Source: Pontibacter coccineus
Lineage (GTDB): Bacteria > Bacteroidota > Bacteroidia > Cytophagales > Hymenobacteraceae
NCBI RefSeq assembly: GCF_030546575.1
Contig: NZ_JAUOTN010000005.1
Span: 124,001 to 188,000, forward strand
Reading direction: 5' to 3'
Length of the DNA stretch: 64,000 nucleotides
Shown: positions 17,412-26,317 of the stretch, piece by piece
Layout: every line of letters starts with the position of its first letter
How positions within the stretch are numbered: the stretch's first letter is position 1
Notes under the pieces: generated by a model
What the model was told of the DNA's origin: nothing
Databases searched by the model: none
Seen by the model: the letters and a program-made list of their open reading frames with translations, nothing else
Program-made: the position numbers and the translations under genes

Positions 17412-17443
17412 GAAAAAACGGCAGCCCATTTCTGAACTGCCGT
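17412..17443 (-). terminator. Terminator after hemL
   Basis: On the minus strand, stem ACGGCAG (17437-17443) and CTGCCGT (17418-17424) around a 12-base loop, followed by a TTTTTTC tract. Two AGGTATAG octamers flank it at about 17401 and 17463. Confidence 0.75.
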
Positions 17444-17471
17444 CTCTTTTCTCTTATTAGAGAGGTATAGC

Positions 17472-18773
17472 TTATTGTTGCGCTACAGCCTCTTGAAGCG
17501 CCTCACGGTTGGCTTTGATATACTCTTCTACCAACTCATCTGTAATGGCCGTAGAAACGAACAGCGACTCGTACTGCGAAGGGGCCAGGTATACGCCGCG
17601 TTGCAGCATACCGTTAAAGTAACGGCCAAACATGGCTGTGTCAGAAGTTTTGGCACTTTCGAAGTCTGTGACAGGCTGCTCTGTAAAGAAGATGCTGAAC
17701 ATGGAGCCCACGTGGTTGATCGTAAAGTTCATACCCAGTTCCTGCATGTTCTTCTTCATGCCGTTTACCATGTTGGTCGTAGTACGCTCCAGGTTCGTGT
17801 ATACCTCCGGATGCGACTGCAAGTACTGTAGCATCGCCATACCCGCCGACATGGCTATTGGGTTGCCTGAAAGCGTGCCTGCCTGGTATACCGGTCCGGC
17901 TGGCGCCACGAAGTTCATGATCTCTTTCTTCCCGCCGTAAGCGCCCACTGGCATGCCTCCTCCGATGATCTTGCCGAGTGTGGTCATATCCGGCGTAACG
18001 CCAAACAGCTGCTGTGCACCACCCGGAGCCAGGCGGAAACCTGTCATCACTTCGTCAAATATCAGCACGATGCCTTCCTTCGTACAGAGGTCACGCAGAC
18101 CCTGCAGAAAACCAACTTCTGGGAGTACCAGACCCATATTACCAGCCACTGGCTCCAGAATGATGGCTGCTACCTGGTCTTTATTGCCTTCTACCAGTGT
18201 CTTAACTGCTTCCAGATCATTATAAGGAGCTGTGAGCGTATCGGCAGCCACACCCTTCGTCACACCGGGGCTGTCCGGTACGCCAAGCGTGATAGCACCG
18301 CTTCCGGCAGCGATCAGAAAAGAGTCACCGTGGCCGTGGTAGCAGCCTTCGAACTTGATCATTTTGTTGCGGCCGGTATAGCCTCTGGCCACACGCACGG
18401 CCGACATGGTAGCTTCGGTTCCGGAGTTCACCATGCGCACTTTCTCAATCGACGGCACCATGTCCGCGATCAGCTCCGCAATCTCGATTTCCTTGCGCGT
18501 TGGGGCTCCAAAGGAGAGGGAGTTAGGGATAGCCTTTTGAACAGCCTCCTGCACTATTTCATCGGCATGACCCAAAATCATTGGCCCCCAGGAGTTGATA
18601 AGCTCCAGGTAGCGGTTACCATCCTCGTCATACATATAAGGGCCTTTGGCCGAAACCATAAAACGCGGATTGCCGCCCACGGCCCTGAAGGCACGAACAG
18701 GAGAGTTTACCCCGCCCGGTATGGAGTGTTGTGCACGCTGGAAAAGTTCTTCGCTGATTGGCGCTATTTTCAT
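17472..18773 (-). CDS. hemL: Glutamate-1-semialdehyde 2,1-aminomutase
   Basis: PLP enzyme that converts glutamate-1-semialdehyde to 5-aminolevulinate in C5-pathway haem synthesis. It has 433 residues, the normal length. Motifs: VNSGTEATMSAVRVARG (115-131), IFDEVMTGFR (238-247) with the PLP-binding Asp240, and LGKIIGGGMPVGAYGG (266-281), where K268 is the Schiff-base lysine. This pattern separates HemL from ornithine-type aminotransferases. No other haem genes are nearby. Confidence 0.96.
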   Translation of the reverse strand: MKIAPISEELFQRAQHSIPGGVNSPVRAFRAVGGNPRFMVSAKGPYMYDEDGNRYLELINSWGPMILGHADEIVQEAVQKAIPNSLSFGAPTRKEIEIAELIADMVPSIEKVRMVNSGTEATMSAVRVARGYTGRNKMIKFEGCYHGHGDSFLIAAGSGAITLGVPDSPGVTKGVAADTLTAPYNDLEAVKTLVEGNKDQVAAIILEPVAGNMGLVLPEVGFLQGLRDLCTKEGIVLIFDEVMTGFRLAPGGAQQLFGVTPDMTTLGKIIGGGMPVGAYGGKKEIMNFVAPAGPVYQAGTLSGNPIAMSAGMAMLQYLQSHPEVYTNLERTTTNMVNGMKKNMQELGMNFTINHVGSMFSIFFTEQPVTDFESAKTSDTAMFGRYFNGMLQRGVYLAPSQYESLFVSTAITDELVEEYIKANREALQEAVAQQ

Positions 18774-18809
18774 AATGCTGAGTTCTTAGATGGTGAAAGG
18801 AATAATTTG

Positions 18810-18830
18810 ATCAGGGTGCTATACCCTGAT
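18810..18830. other. Short hairpin upstream of hemL
   Basis: ATCAGGGT (18810-18817) and ACCCTGAT (18823-18830) form an 8-bp stem with loop GCTAT, in the 74-base gap between the preceding minus-strand gene and hemL. There is no T tract; it could be an attenuator-like or a protein site. The right arm includes TATACC of the dispersed motif. Confidence 0.4.
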
Positions 18831-18847
18831 TGGTGAAGCCAGAATCC

Positions 18848-20551
18848 TTAAAAAACCGGATTCACGACGGTCAGTTGCAGGTTCTCGAGTTTGGTGATCG
18901 GGATGTACTGGTTGTCGCGGCGCACCTCGTTCTGAGCGGCGCGGTCCGTATACCCTATCCCTTTGTAGAAGACGCCCGGTCTGAGTCCTTCTGAGCCCAG
19001 GGCCAGGTTAAAGCGCGTGCCATAATTCTGGAGCAAGGTTCCGAAGTAATACATCATCTCAAAACCCGCATAAGCATACGGCGATGGCGGCATGTTATAC
19101 CTGGCAGCGTACCTTTTGCGGAAATGTTGCACTGCCGAACTCATCTGATCAATGTATTTCGGATTGACAAAGTAAATCTCCAGGTCATCCAATTGGCGCA
19201 GCGTCAGTTGACCTATACCCAGCCAATTCTCGAAGGTAACCAGTGGGAGTGTAGCCGCTCTGGACTGCAGGGTGCTCACCGTGTTGGCAGCAGCCGTCAT
19301 CTGATCTGAGAAAACAGCTAAATGGCCTACGTTCTCAAATTTCAATTCCTTAAAAGCAGCGGCGGTAGCAGCGCTCTGAGCAGAATTTATTTTCTTATAA
19401 ACTGCTACTTTGCCCCCCAGCTTCAGGAACTGCTCGCGGTAGTGTTGGCTAAAGGCGATGTCGTCTTTGCTGTTTTCGTACAGAATGATGGCCGTTTTTG
19501 GCTCAAACGTATGGTAAGCGTAGGTAGCAGCCTGGCGCGCCTGCGTGGCCACCGAGGACTCAAACAGAAAGACATTTGGATTCTGACCGGCAACTTCCAG
19601 GTCCTGCGAAAGCGGGTTGATCACATTCACATTGTTCTGGGCAGCGAAACGACCGACAATTTTGGCTGAAGATCTGTAAACGGGGCCAATGACCAGATCC
19701 ATACCCTGAAGCTCCGAAGTTTCCAGGAGGCGTTTTACGGCAGTGGTGTCAGTGCCAGCATCGTAGGTATACAGGTTGATGTTGATGCCTTCGCGCTTGA
19801 GAGAGTCCTGGGCCATCTTCATGCCGGCGTAAAGGTCCGTGGCAAACTGGTTTTTGCGCGCTGCCTGCCCCAGGTCCTGGTCTAGCTGAAAGGGTAGGAG
19901 AGCGGCTACATTGTAGGCCTGCTTGCGCATGGCGTTGGCGCTCAGGTAGCGGTTGCGGTCCAGACGGTGCTTTGATACGATGCTTTCCAGGGTGGTTTTG
20001 TCCTCAGGACGGTACCAGCCAGCCAGCAGCTTATCGGCAAAAGTATGAGCCACGGCTTTATCGTCCGGGTAGCGCTGCAGTAGCTGCTCGAAGGCTGCAC
20101 GGTCTGTGATCCGCATCAGGTAATGGCGCTTCAGATTCTCGGCATCGGCCTGCAGTTTGGAAGACCGAATGCTGTTCAGTTCTGCCAGCGCCTGCTCGTA
20201 TTCACCCTGCTCAAAAAGCACGTTGCCTAGCAGGTAACTCGCTTCAGGCTGGTTGGGCCAGTTCGGGTGCTGCCCCTGCAACTGCTGGAGCATACGACGG
20301 GCTTCGGGCAGTTTGTTCGCATTGAGCGCCGCTACGGCATAGAGGTAGGAAGCTTCGGGAGCGTATGGATTTTTGGGACCAGCCTGCGTGACAGGCAAAA
20401 GCTCGGCCATCGCCTTGTCATAACGTTCCTGATCAATCAGTACTTTGCCATTGCTATAAGTGGTGCTGTAATCCTGCTGCGCCTGTGTCGGCAGTGCAAG
20501 CGTGGCCGCCAGCAGCAAACCCGCTGCATGCTTCAATAAGCTTCCTTTCAT
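18848..20551 (-). CDS. Exported TPR plus periplasmic-binding-fold protein (LpoA-like)
   Basis: A 567-residue exported protein with a signal peptide (about residues 1-24, ending ALPTQAQ). Residues about 25-200 contain several TPR-like helix pairs (for example LLGNVLFEQGEYEQALAEL). Residues about 215-560 form a type 1 periplasmic-binding fold like the Leu/Ile/Val receptor family, with VAALLPFQL at the start and LVIGPVYRSSAKIVGRFA in the middle. This TPR plus PBP1 order is that of LpoA, the outer-membrane activator of class A penicillin-binding proteins in Proteobacteria, but there is no lipobox here. A role in the cell wall is inference; an amino-acid-like receptor is the alternative. Confidence 0.8.
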   Translation of the reverse strand: MKGSLLKHAAGLLLAATLALPTQAQQDYSTTYSNGKVLIDQERYDKAMAELLPVTQAGPKNPYAPEASYLYAVAALNANKLPEARRMLQQLQGQHPNWPNQPEASYLLGNVLFEQGEYEQALAELNSIRSSKLQADAENLKRHYLMRITDRAAFEQLLQRYPDDKAVAHTFADKLLAGWYRPEDKTTLESIVSKHRLDRNRYLSANAMRKQAYNVAALLPFQLDQDLGQAARKNQFATDLYAGMKMAQDSLKREGININLYTYDAGTDTTAVKRLLETSELQGMDLVIGPVYRSSAKIVGRFAAQNNVNVINPLSQDLEVAGQNPNVFLFESSVATQARQAATYAYHTFEPKTAIILYENSKDDIAFSQHYREQFLKLGGKVAVYKKINSAQSAATAAAFKELKFENVGHLAVFSDQMTAAANTVSTLQSRAATLPLVTFENWLGIGQLTLRQLDDLEIYFVNPKYIDQMSSAVQHFRKRYAARYNMPPSPYAYAGFEMMYYFGTLLQNYGTRFNLALGSEGLRPGVFYKGIGYTDRAAQNEVRRDNQYIPITKLENLQLTVVNPVF

Positions 20552-20564
20552 GTTGTTTTATTTT

Positions 20565-20783
20565 TGATTGAGCGATTGGGTGAATTGGTGATTGAGTGGT
20601 TAATTAGCTTTCAGAATCACCTTGAAGTGTCCCGACTGCAGGGGTTTACCTGTTTTGAAATTCTCCAAAATTAAAACTTTGAATAATCGCTACTGGGATT
20701 CCTGAAAATCCTTCGTATGACTATTTAATAACTCACTAATTCGCTCAATCACTAACTCACTCAATCACCAAATCACTCAATAA
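20565..20783. repeat. Intergenic inverted low-complexity arms (GATTGAGTGATTG type)
   Basis: Left arm 20565-20605 consists of degenerate GATTGAGTGATTG-like units, and the right arm 20723-20783 of the complement (CTCAATCACT units), separated by about 115 bases of ordinary sequence. It is the same design as the AATGAATAAT arms but with a different unit. Right-arm-like sequence of this kind also occurs alone at 36098-36152. Confidence 0.6.
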
Positions 20784-20784
20784 T

Positions 20785-22314
20785 TTATTCCCACTCGATG
20801 GTAGCCGGTGGTTTCGAGCTGATGTCGTAAACCACGCGGTTTACGCCTTTTACCTTGTTGATGATCTCGTTGGACACATCGGCCAGGAACTCATACGGCA
20901 AACGGCTCCAGTCCGCTGTCATACCGTCGATGGAGGTCACAGCACGGAGGGCTACCACATTTTCGTAGGTACGCTCGTCGCCCATCACACCCACCGACTG
21001 CACCGGCGTCAGGATAGCGCCAGCCTGCCATACCTCGTCATATAGCCCTGACTTTTTGAGGTTGCTGATGAAGATATGATCCACCTGCTGCAGTACGTTT
21101 ACCTTCTCTGGCGTGATGTCGCCCAGAATACGGATAGCAAGTCCCGGTCCAGGGAAAGGATGACGGCCGAGGATGTTATCGTCGATCTTGAGGGTTTTGC
21201 CTACCAAACGCACTTCATCTTTGAAGAGCGCTTTCAATGGCTCAACTACTTTCAGTTTCATGAAATCAGGCAGACCGCCTACGTTGTGGTGCGACTTGAT
21301 GGTAGCAGAAGGACCTTTCACGCTCATCGACTCGATCACGTCCGGGTAAATGGTGCCTTGCGCCAGCCACTTCACGTCTTCTATTTTGTGTGCCTCGTCG
21401 TCGAATACCTCAATGAACACACGGCCAATGGCTTTGCGCTTGCCTTCCGGATCGGAGATGCCGGCCAGCGCTTCATAGAAGCGGTCTTTGGCGTTCACGC
21501 CTTTCACGTTCAGGCCCATGTGCTTGTAAGAGTCCAGCACCGACTCAAACTCATCTTTGCGCAGCAGTCCGTTGTCAACAAAGATGCAGTATAGGTTCTT
21601 ACCGATCGCTTCGTGAATCAGCATGGCTGCCACGCTGGAGTCTACACCACCGGATAGGCCCAATACTACTTTATCATTGCCCAGTTGCTGCTTCAGATCT
21701 GCAACAGTCGCTTCCACAAACTGCTCCGAGGTCCAGTCCTGCTGGCAACCGCAGATGTGCACCACAAAATTGCGGAGCAGGGTTTTGCCTTCGTCAGAGT
21801 GAGTAACTTCCGGGTGGAACTGAATACCATACGTTTCCTGGTCACGCAGCTTATAAGCAGCGACGCGCACCGTCTCTGTACTGGCTATTACTTCAAAATT
21901 AGCTGGAATTTCCTTGATCGTATCACCATGTGACATCCATACCACAGAGCCTGGAGTGAGCTCTTTCATCAGGCGGTTGGCGGTATGCAGCTCTGTAAGT
22001 CTGGCACGGCCGTATTCGCGGATGGTGGAAGGGGTAACTTCGCCCTGGTGCTCGTAAGCGATCAGCTGCGCTCCGTAGCAAACGCCCAGCAAGGGGAGTT
22101 TGCCCATAAACTGGCTCAGATCGATCGTAGGGTGTTCGTGGTCGCGCACCGAGCAGGGGCTGCCCGATAGAATAACGCCTTTGACATCTTCCGTAAGTTC
22201 CGGAACATTATTGTAAGGGTAAATCTCACAATATACATTTAGCTCGCGCACCCGTCTTGCGATCAACTGGGTGTATTGGGAGCCGAAGTCGAGAATCAGT
22301 ATTTTTTCTGGCAT
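20785..22314 (-). CDS. guaA: GMP synthase (glutamine-hydrolysing)
   Basis: Converts XMP to GMP using ATP and glutamine. The 509-residue protein has an N-terminal class I glutamine amidotransferase domain with nucleophile Cys79 in GVCYGAQ and the partners His167 and Glu169 in FHPE, then the ATP pyrophosphatase domain with the P-loop SGGVDS (221-226) and a C-terminal dimerisation domain ending KPPATIEWE. The frame is open two codons further upstream through TTG, but the ATG at 22314 gives the normal N-terminus. The upstream promoter-like box lies unusually close to this ATG. Confidence 0.97.
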   Translation of the reverse strand: MPEKILILDFGSQYTQLIARRVRELNVYCEIYPYNNVPELTEDVKGVILSGSPCSVRDHEHPTIDLSQFMGKLPLLGVCYGAQLIAYEHQGEVTPSTIREYGRARLTELHTANRLMKELTPGSVVWMSHGDTIKEIPANFEVIASTETVRVAAYKLRDQETYGIQFHPEVTHSDEGKTLLRNFVVHICGCQQDWTSEQFVEATVADLKQQLGNDKVVLGLSGGVDSSVAAMLIHEAIGKNLYCIFVDNGLLRKDEFESVLDSYKHMGLNVKGVNAKDRFYEALAGISDPEGKRKAIGRVFIEVFDDEAHKIEDVKWLAQGTIYPDVIESMSVKGPSATIKSHHNVGGLPDFMKLKVVEPLKALFKDEVRLVGKTLKIDDNILGRHPFPGPGLAIRILGDITPEKVNVLQQVDHIFISNLKKSGLYDEVWQAGAILTPVQSVGVMGDERTYENVVALRAVTSIDGMTADWSRLPYEFLADVSNEIINKVKGVNRVVYDISSKPPATIEWE

Positions 22315-22317
22315 GCG

Positions 22318-22354
22318 CAAAGGTAAGGTGTATTAGGCTTTTTTGCCAAAAATA
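22318..22354 (-). promoter_or_regulatory. Candidate promoter(s) of guaA, one nearly leaderless
   Basis: On the minus strand, TTTG (22347-22350) is followed after 21 bases by TACCTTTG (22318-22325), an exact TAnnTTTG box that ends only three bases before the guaA ATG. A second box TATTTTTG (22347-22354) lies about 30 bases farther up and would give a normal short leader. Either may be used. Confidence 0.45.
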
Positions 22355-22469
22355 GGGGAGATATGTTTTGTGAGCAGTGTCAAAGATGAGGTTCAGTGTT
22401 GAAATGAAAGGCATGTGGAATGGCGCGATCGTCCCCGCTTGTGTCTATTAGGGTGGGACAGGCTGCTCC

Positions 22470-22550
22470 AGGTATAGGTATAGGTATAGGTATAGGTATA
22501 GGTATAGGTATAGGTATAGGTATAGGTATAGGTATAGGTATAGGTATAGG
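22470..22550. repeat. GGTATA hexamer tandem array, about 13 copies
   Basis: An uninterrupted run of GGTATA units, 13 full copies plus GG, in the gap between guaA and ffs. The unit is the core of the AGGTATAG octamer that is dispersed through the window. The surrounding gap 22315-22664 shows no gene. Open frames through the array encode only Pro-Ile or Tyr-Thr repeats and are not considered genes. Confidence 0.97.
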
Positions 22551-22631
22551 TGGTCGTAAAATTAAACCACCTGAGCAGTAGCGCCATAAACTCCTCCTAC
22601 CGCTATTCCTCGATATTTCTTTAGAATACGC

Positions 22632-22661
22632 TTGCACCGAATGGTATTCTTCGTACCTTTG
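22632..22661 (+). promoter_or_regulatory. Promoter of the SRP RNA gene
   Basis: TTG at 22632-22634 and TACCTTTG at 22654-22661 are separated by 19 bases, matching the Bacteroidota primary sigma consensus TTTG-N19-TAnnTTTG. The RNA 5' end at about 22665 lies the expected few bases after the -7 box. Confidence 0.8.
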
Positions 22662-22664
22662 TAA

Positions 22665-22757
22665 CGGCAAATCGGCACGGCCTGCTCCCGTCGAACTCCC
22701 CCAGGGCCGGAAGGCAGCAAGGGTAGATGGTTGATGCGGCGCGATGTTGGTTTGCCA
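22665..22757 (+). ncRNA. ffs: Signal recognition particle RNA (4.5S-like, small bacterial type)
   Basis: RNA scaffold of the signal recognition particle, which binds Ffh and targets nascent membrane proteins. The apical domain IV is clear: CCCAGGGCCGGAAGGCAGCA (22700-22719) contains the conserved GGAAGGCAGCA tetraloop and symmetric-loop sequence. The ends pair as GGCAAA (22666-22671) with TTTGCC (22751-22756), giving one hairpin of about 92 nt. A consensus promoter lies immediately upstream and T tracts downstream. Its protein partner ffh is 19 kb away in the same window. Confidence 0.93.
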
Positions 22758-22758
22758 C

Positions 22759-22808
22759 TTTTTTTTACCGCTACTTTTTTGACCGGTCCGTAGCCGGTCT
22801 TTTTGTTT
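22759..22808 (+). terminator. Termination region of ffs
   Basis: A run of eight T (22759-22766) follows the closing ffs stem, so the RNA's own hairpin may act as terminator. A second hairpin GACCGG (22781-22786) with CCGGTC (22794-22799) followed by TTTTTGTTTT lies just behind it as a backup. Confidence 0.75.
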
Positions 22809-22915
22809 TAAGTCCGGCAGCCCGCTATACTCTTCTCTAAACCCTGTCATACACCAGGTTAACCCGTCTCAGAGGCCTTATCCCTTAATAGTCCCGCAAC
22901 TTTTAGACAATGTCT

Positions 22916-22945
22916 TTTGACTTAGGGCATATTGCGTTAGATTTG
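22916..22945 (+). promoter_or_regulatory. Promoter of the transaldolase gene
   Basis: TTTG (22916-22919) and TAGATTTG (22938-22945) are separated by 18 bases, a good Bacteroidota promoter. The coding start at 22971 leaves a leader of about 20 bases. Confidence 0.7.
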
Positions 22946-22970
22946 TAGGAAAATCTACATCCTCAGTATT

Positions 22971-23627
22971 ATGAAATTCTTTGTTGATACTGCAAACCTG
23001 CAGGAAATTCAGGAAGCGCACGATCTCGGTGTGCTCGACGGTGTTACCACCAACCCATCGCTGATGGCCAAGGAAGGCATCTTCGGTCACGATAACGTGA
23101 TGGCGCACTACAAGCAGATTTGCGAAATCGTGGATGGCGACATCAGCGCCGAGGTAATCGCGACAGACTTCGACGGCATGGTGCGCGAAGGTGAAATCCT
23201 GGCTGAGCTGCACCCGAACATCGTGGTGAAAGTGCCAATGACGCGCGAAGGCGTGAAAGCGATCCGTCACTTCAGCGAGCGCGGCATCAAAACCAACTGT
23301 ACACTGGTATTCTCTGCCGGTCAGGCTATTCTGGCGGCTAAAGCGGGCGCTACCTATGTGTCTCCGTTTGTAGGCCGTCTGGATGACGTGTCAACGGATG
23401 GTTTGCAGCTGATCGAGCAGATCGTGCACATTTACGGCAACTACGGCTACCAGACGCAGGTATTGGCTGCTTCGGTACGTCACGTGATGCACCTGGTGCA
23501 GTGCGCCGAGCTGGGAGCTGATGTGGTAACCTGCCCACTTTCTGTGATCACCGGTCTGCTGAACCACCCACTGACTGACATTGGTCTGCAGAAGTTTCTG
23601 GCTGACCACGCCAAAGGAAATAAGTAA
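22971..23627 (+). CDS. Small transaldolase / fructose-6-phosphate aldolase family (TalC-type)
   Basis: A class I aldolase of the short transaldolase family, 218 residues. Motifs: [12 protein letters not shown] (2-13) with the active-site Asp6, DGVTTNPSL (23-31), and VVKVPMT (85-91), where Lys87 forms the Schiff base. This family covers both genuine transaldolases of the pentose-phosphate pathway and fructose-6-phosphate aldolases; sequence alone does not decide. It has its own promoter. The downstream gap carries inverted low-complexity arms before the next gene. Confidence 0.93.
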   Translation: MKFFVDTANLQEIQEAHDLGVLDGVTTNPSLMAKEGIFGHDNVMAHYKQICEIVDGDISAEVIATDFDGMVREGEILAELHPNIVVKVPMTREGVKAIRHFSERGIKTNCTLVFSAGQAILAAKAGATYVSPFVGRLDDVSTDGLQLIEQIVHIYGNYGYQTQVLAASVRHVMHLVQCAELGADVVTCPLSVITGLLNHPLTDIGLQKFLADHAKGNK

Positions 23628-23759
23628 TGATTAATGAATAATGAGTGATGATTAATGGGGAATAGTGCATAGGGCGAAAGGCTTAAAACATTATTCTTCG
23701 TTAATCATTACCCATTATATACCTACCAACTATTCATTAGTCACTACTCATTATTCATT
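23624..23759. repeat. Intergenic inverted low-complexity arms (AATGAATAAT type)
   Basis: Left arm 23624-23664 starts at the transaldolase stop codon and is built of AATGATTAATGAATAATGA-like units. The right arm 23689-23759 is its complement (ATTATTCATT, TTAATCATT units) and ends 8 bases before the next start codon. Confidence 0.6.
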
Positions 23760-23767
23760 GAACCAAG

Positions 23768-23971
23768 ATGTACATCATCAAAGTAAAGGGCAAGGCCAAA
23801 ATTCCGGATTACATTCAGCTGCGCGACGATAACTTCGTGCTGATTGCCTATTTTAGAGCCGACCGACCGCTTAAGAACCTCGACCGCTACGGGCTGGAGG
23901 GAAAAGAGGAGGCTTTGGCAGCACTGATCGAGTCCCTTGAGTTTGGTAAACTGCAGCAACTAGACATTTAA
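23768..23971 (+). CDS. Conserved-looking small protein upstream of ftsE, function unknown
   Basis: A 67-residue soluble protein with beta strands at the N-terminus (MYIIKVKGKAKIPDYIQLRDD) and a C-terminal helix, no signal peptide. It is not recognised as a named family. Its start (ATG 23768) and its stop lie 6 bases before the ftsE start, so it is probably co-translated with ftsE. Codon use and composition match the neighbours, which supports a real gene. A role with FtsE is a guess from position only. Confidence 0.7.
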   Translation: MYIIKVKGKAKIPDYIQLRDDNFVLIAYFRADRPLKNLDRYGLEGKEEALAALIESLEFGKLQQLDI

Positions 23972-23977
23972 TTTCCT

Positions 23978-24691
23978 ATGAGCTTTTCTTCTTCTACCCC
24001 TGTGGTGTCACTACGTGACGTGGCGATTTACCAGGATGTGAACACCGTGCTGAGCAGTGTCAATTTCGACATTGATAAAGGGGAGTTCGTGTACCTGGTG
24101 GGGCGCACCGGTAGTGGTAAAAGCTCACTGCTCAAAACCCTTTACGGTGACCTGCCGCTTCAGACGGGCGTAGGTCATATTGCCGATTTTAAACTCAGCA
24201 AACTGCCACGCAAGCAGGTGCCCTACCTGCGCCGCAAGATCGGCATTGTGTTTCAGGATTTCCAGTTGCTATTTGACCGCACCGTGGCCGAGAACCTAGC
24301 CTTTGTGCTGAAAGCCACTGGCTGGAAAGACAAGTCGAAGCGCAAGCAGCGCATCACAGAAGTGCTCATGCGTGTAGGGCTGGACGCAGCGGCCAACAAA
24401 CTGCCACACCAACTGTCAGGTGGTGAACAGCAGCGCATTGTGGTGGCCCGTGCACTCCTCAACGAGCCGGTTATCCTGCTGGCTGACGAACCTACCGGTA
24501 ACCTCGACCCGATCGTTGCGGACGGCATCATGCAGCTCTTCAACGAGATCAACAACAGTGGTACAGCCGTCCTGATGGCAACACACAACTACGAGATCAT
24601 CAACCGCTACCCGCACCGCGTACTTAAGTGCGAAAACGGCAAAGTGCTCGATTCAAAAGTAGAGAACTTCAATCTGACCACCGGGTACTAA
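23978..24691 (+). CDS. ftsE: Cell-division ABC ATPase FtsE
   Basis: Cytoplasmic ATPase that works with the membrane protein FtsX to activate wall hydrolases at the septum. In 237 residues it has Walker A GRTGSGKS (42-49), signature LSGGEQQR (146-153), Walker B LLADEPTG (168-175) and switch His in MATHNYE. The N-terminal LVGRTGSGKSSLLKTLYGDL and the VPYLRRKIGIVFQDFQLL segment are typical of FtsE. No ftsX follows; the next gene is convergent, so FtsX must be encoded elsewhere. The nearest relative would be a LolD-like ATPase. Confidence 0.88.
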   Translation: MSFSSSTPVVSLRDVAIYQDVNTVLSSVNFDIDKGEFVYLVGRTGSGKSSLLKTLYGDLPLQTGVGHIADFKLSKLPRKQVPYLRRKIGIVFQDFQLLFDRTVAENLAFVLKATGWKDKSKRKQRITEVLMRVGLDAAANKLPHQLSGGEQQRIVVARALLNEPVILLADEPTGNLDPIVADGIMQLFNEINNSGTAVLMATHNYEIINRYPHRVLKCENGKVLDSKVENFNLTTGY

Positions 24692-24791
24692 GTAATTTGA
24701 TTTTTATTGATGAAGGAGTTTTTGATAAAAGGCTTCTTAACTTGGTAAACCTGTCCCCAATTTATCAGCGATTTCTGAGGCGTACCATCAA

Positions 24792-26267
24792 TTAGCCAAG
24801 CCTGCGCCATTGCGCGAGCAGCCACTGGTTCATGTCCGGGTATACCCGTAGGCTCAGCATCAGTCCCATGTAAATGGTGGTGATCATTAGGGAGCGCACC
24901 ACGATATCCAGGTATACATTCCCGAGGAAGGGCAGTAGGTATGAGGCTCCCAGCGCTATGACTGCAATTACTGTCACTGTCACGGAGCTCCAGGCAAAAG
25001 GCTGCATCTTGTAGAGCCACTGCACGAAGAACAGGCGCAGCAGGTTGATGGTCACATAGGAGATCATGGAAGCCAACGCCGCTCCGTTGATGCCATATAA
25101 GGGTATGAAAACATAATTTGTCCAGATGGTAAGACCTGCCAGCACTACGTTAAACAGCAAATCCCAGCGGTATTTATCAGAAGTGGCCAGGATGATGCCA
25201 TTTAAGCCTGTCGCCAGGTCAATGATGCGGGCCATGGACAGGAACAGCACCACATACTTACCAGCCCAGTAGGTTTCCGGCATAAACGAGAACAGGTTGT
25301 CGATATTGGCCCAGATGCCGATGAACAGTAGCAGGCCGATGATCAGGTTGATAAGCGTGATCTGCTTGTAAAGGCGCTCCATCCCTGTCATGTCCTTTTC
25401 CTTCCAATATTCTGCCACCTGCGGAAAAGCAATCTTGAAAATAGAGCGGGCCGGCACCATGATGGCGCTGGTCATAAAGAAAGCAGTGGTATATACCCCA
25501 TTGTCGCCCAGGCTGTATGAACTGATCATGATCTGATCGACTGTGGTGATAATGGTAACGGAAATGTTGCCCATGAAGGTGAAAAGGCCATAATAGAGCA
25601 TCTCGCGCAGGGGCACAATGCGGAGCGCAGCCAGGCGTGGGCGCAAAAAAAACTGCTTCAGCCACAGTGCATACACCACCAGCGAGAGCGTGATCACCGC
25701 GTTGATCACGATGTAAAGCAGCACGAACTCCCTGAACCCGATCCAATCAAGCGCATAGAGCCCGATAAGCGCCGTGGTCAGTATACGCAGCAGAAAATCC
25801 TGGGCGAAGGACGAAATGATGGTCTTGAACAGCGAGCGCAGGTAGGCCGTGAGCAGGTTGAAGAGCAGCGTGAAAAAGGCCAGCGGGATGACGAAGTAAT
25901 AGTAGTCGAGCAGGAGGGGGGAGTTCTCGATGTAATAGTCGACCACGACCGGCTTGAAAAGCAGGAAGAGCCCTGCAATGGCGCCAAAGCCCAGTAGCGG
26001 TATAGCCAGCAGCAGAAACAGGAAACCATGGTGCTCTTTACCCTTGTCCCGGAAATAAGGGAAGTAGCGCACACTCATGTTCACGAAGCCGAGCGCCGAG
26101 AACTGCGCAAACATCACCGAGATCTGGATCAGCAGGCGGGTGAGGCCCACTTCCTCCTCTTCCAGAAAGTTGGGGAAAAGCAGGATCGTGTTCACATAAC
26201 CGATCACGATGCCGGCATATGAAATGATGGTGTTCCAGATTCCCTCGCGCTGGAGATGTTTGCTCAT
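24792..26267 (-). CDS. Polysaccharide/oligosaccharide flippase (Wzx-like, MATE/MVF superfamily)
   Basis: A 491-residue inner-membrane protein with 12-14 hydrophobic segments. The opening RTxIWNTIISYAGIVIGYVNTILLFP pattern and lack of any charged catalytic motif are typical of the polysaccharide flippases that move lipid-linked sugars across the membrane. It is the last gene of the minus-strand glycan block, downstream of a T9SS type B protein. It would export the glycan unit carrying the nonulosonic sugar, but substrate is inferred from context only. Confidence 0.85.
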   Translation of the reverse strand: MSKHLQREGIWNTIISYAGIVIGYVNTILLFPNFLEEEEVGLTRLLIQISVMFAQFSALGFVNMSVRYFPYFRDKGKEHHGFLFLLLAIPLLGFGAIAGLFLLFKPVVVDYYIENSPLLLDYYYFVIPLAFFTLLFNLLTAYLRSLFKTIISSFAQDFLLRILTTALIGLYALDWIGFREFVLLYIVINAVITLSLVVYALWLKQFFLRPRLAALRIVPLREMLYYGLFTFMGNISVTIITTVDQIMISSYSLGDNGVYTTAFFMTSAIMVPARSIFKIAFPQVAEYWKEKDMTGMERLYKQITLINLIIGLLLFIGIWANIDNLFSFMPETYWAGKYVVLFLSMARIIDLATGLNGIILATSDKYRWDLLFNVVLAGLTIWTNYVFIPLYGINGAALASMISYVTINLLRLFFVQWLYKMQPFAWSSVTVTVIAVIALGASYLLPFLGNVYLDIVVRSLMITTIYMGLMLSLRVYPDMNQWLLAQWRRLG

Positions 26268-26317
26268 GTTTCTGATTCAGGCCACAAAGGTATAGGATTC
26301 AGGCAAAGTTGCCAGCT

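Noticed and set aside
22470..22550. Possible CRISPR array
   Set aside because: The run is a pure hexamer repeat without spacers, and no cas genes are present.
22380..22850. Open frames across the GGTATA array encoding long Pro-Ile or Tyr-Thr repeats
   Set aside because: They are a by-product of a 6-base tandem repeat, which stays open in every frame, and they overlap the SRP RNA. No start, family or codon signal supports a protein.
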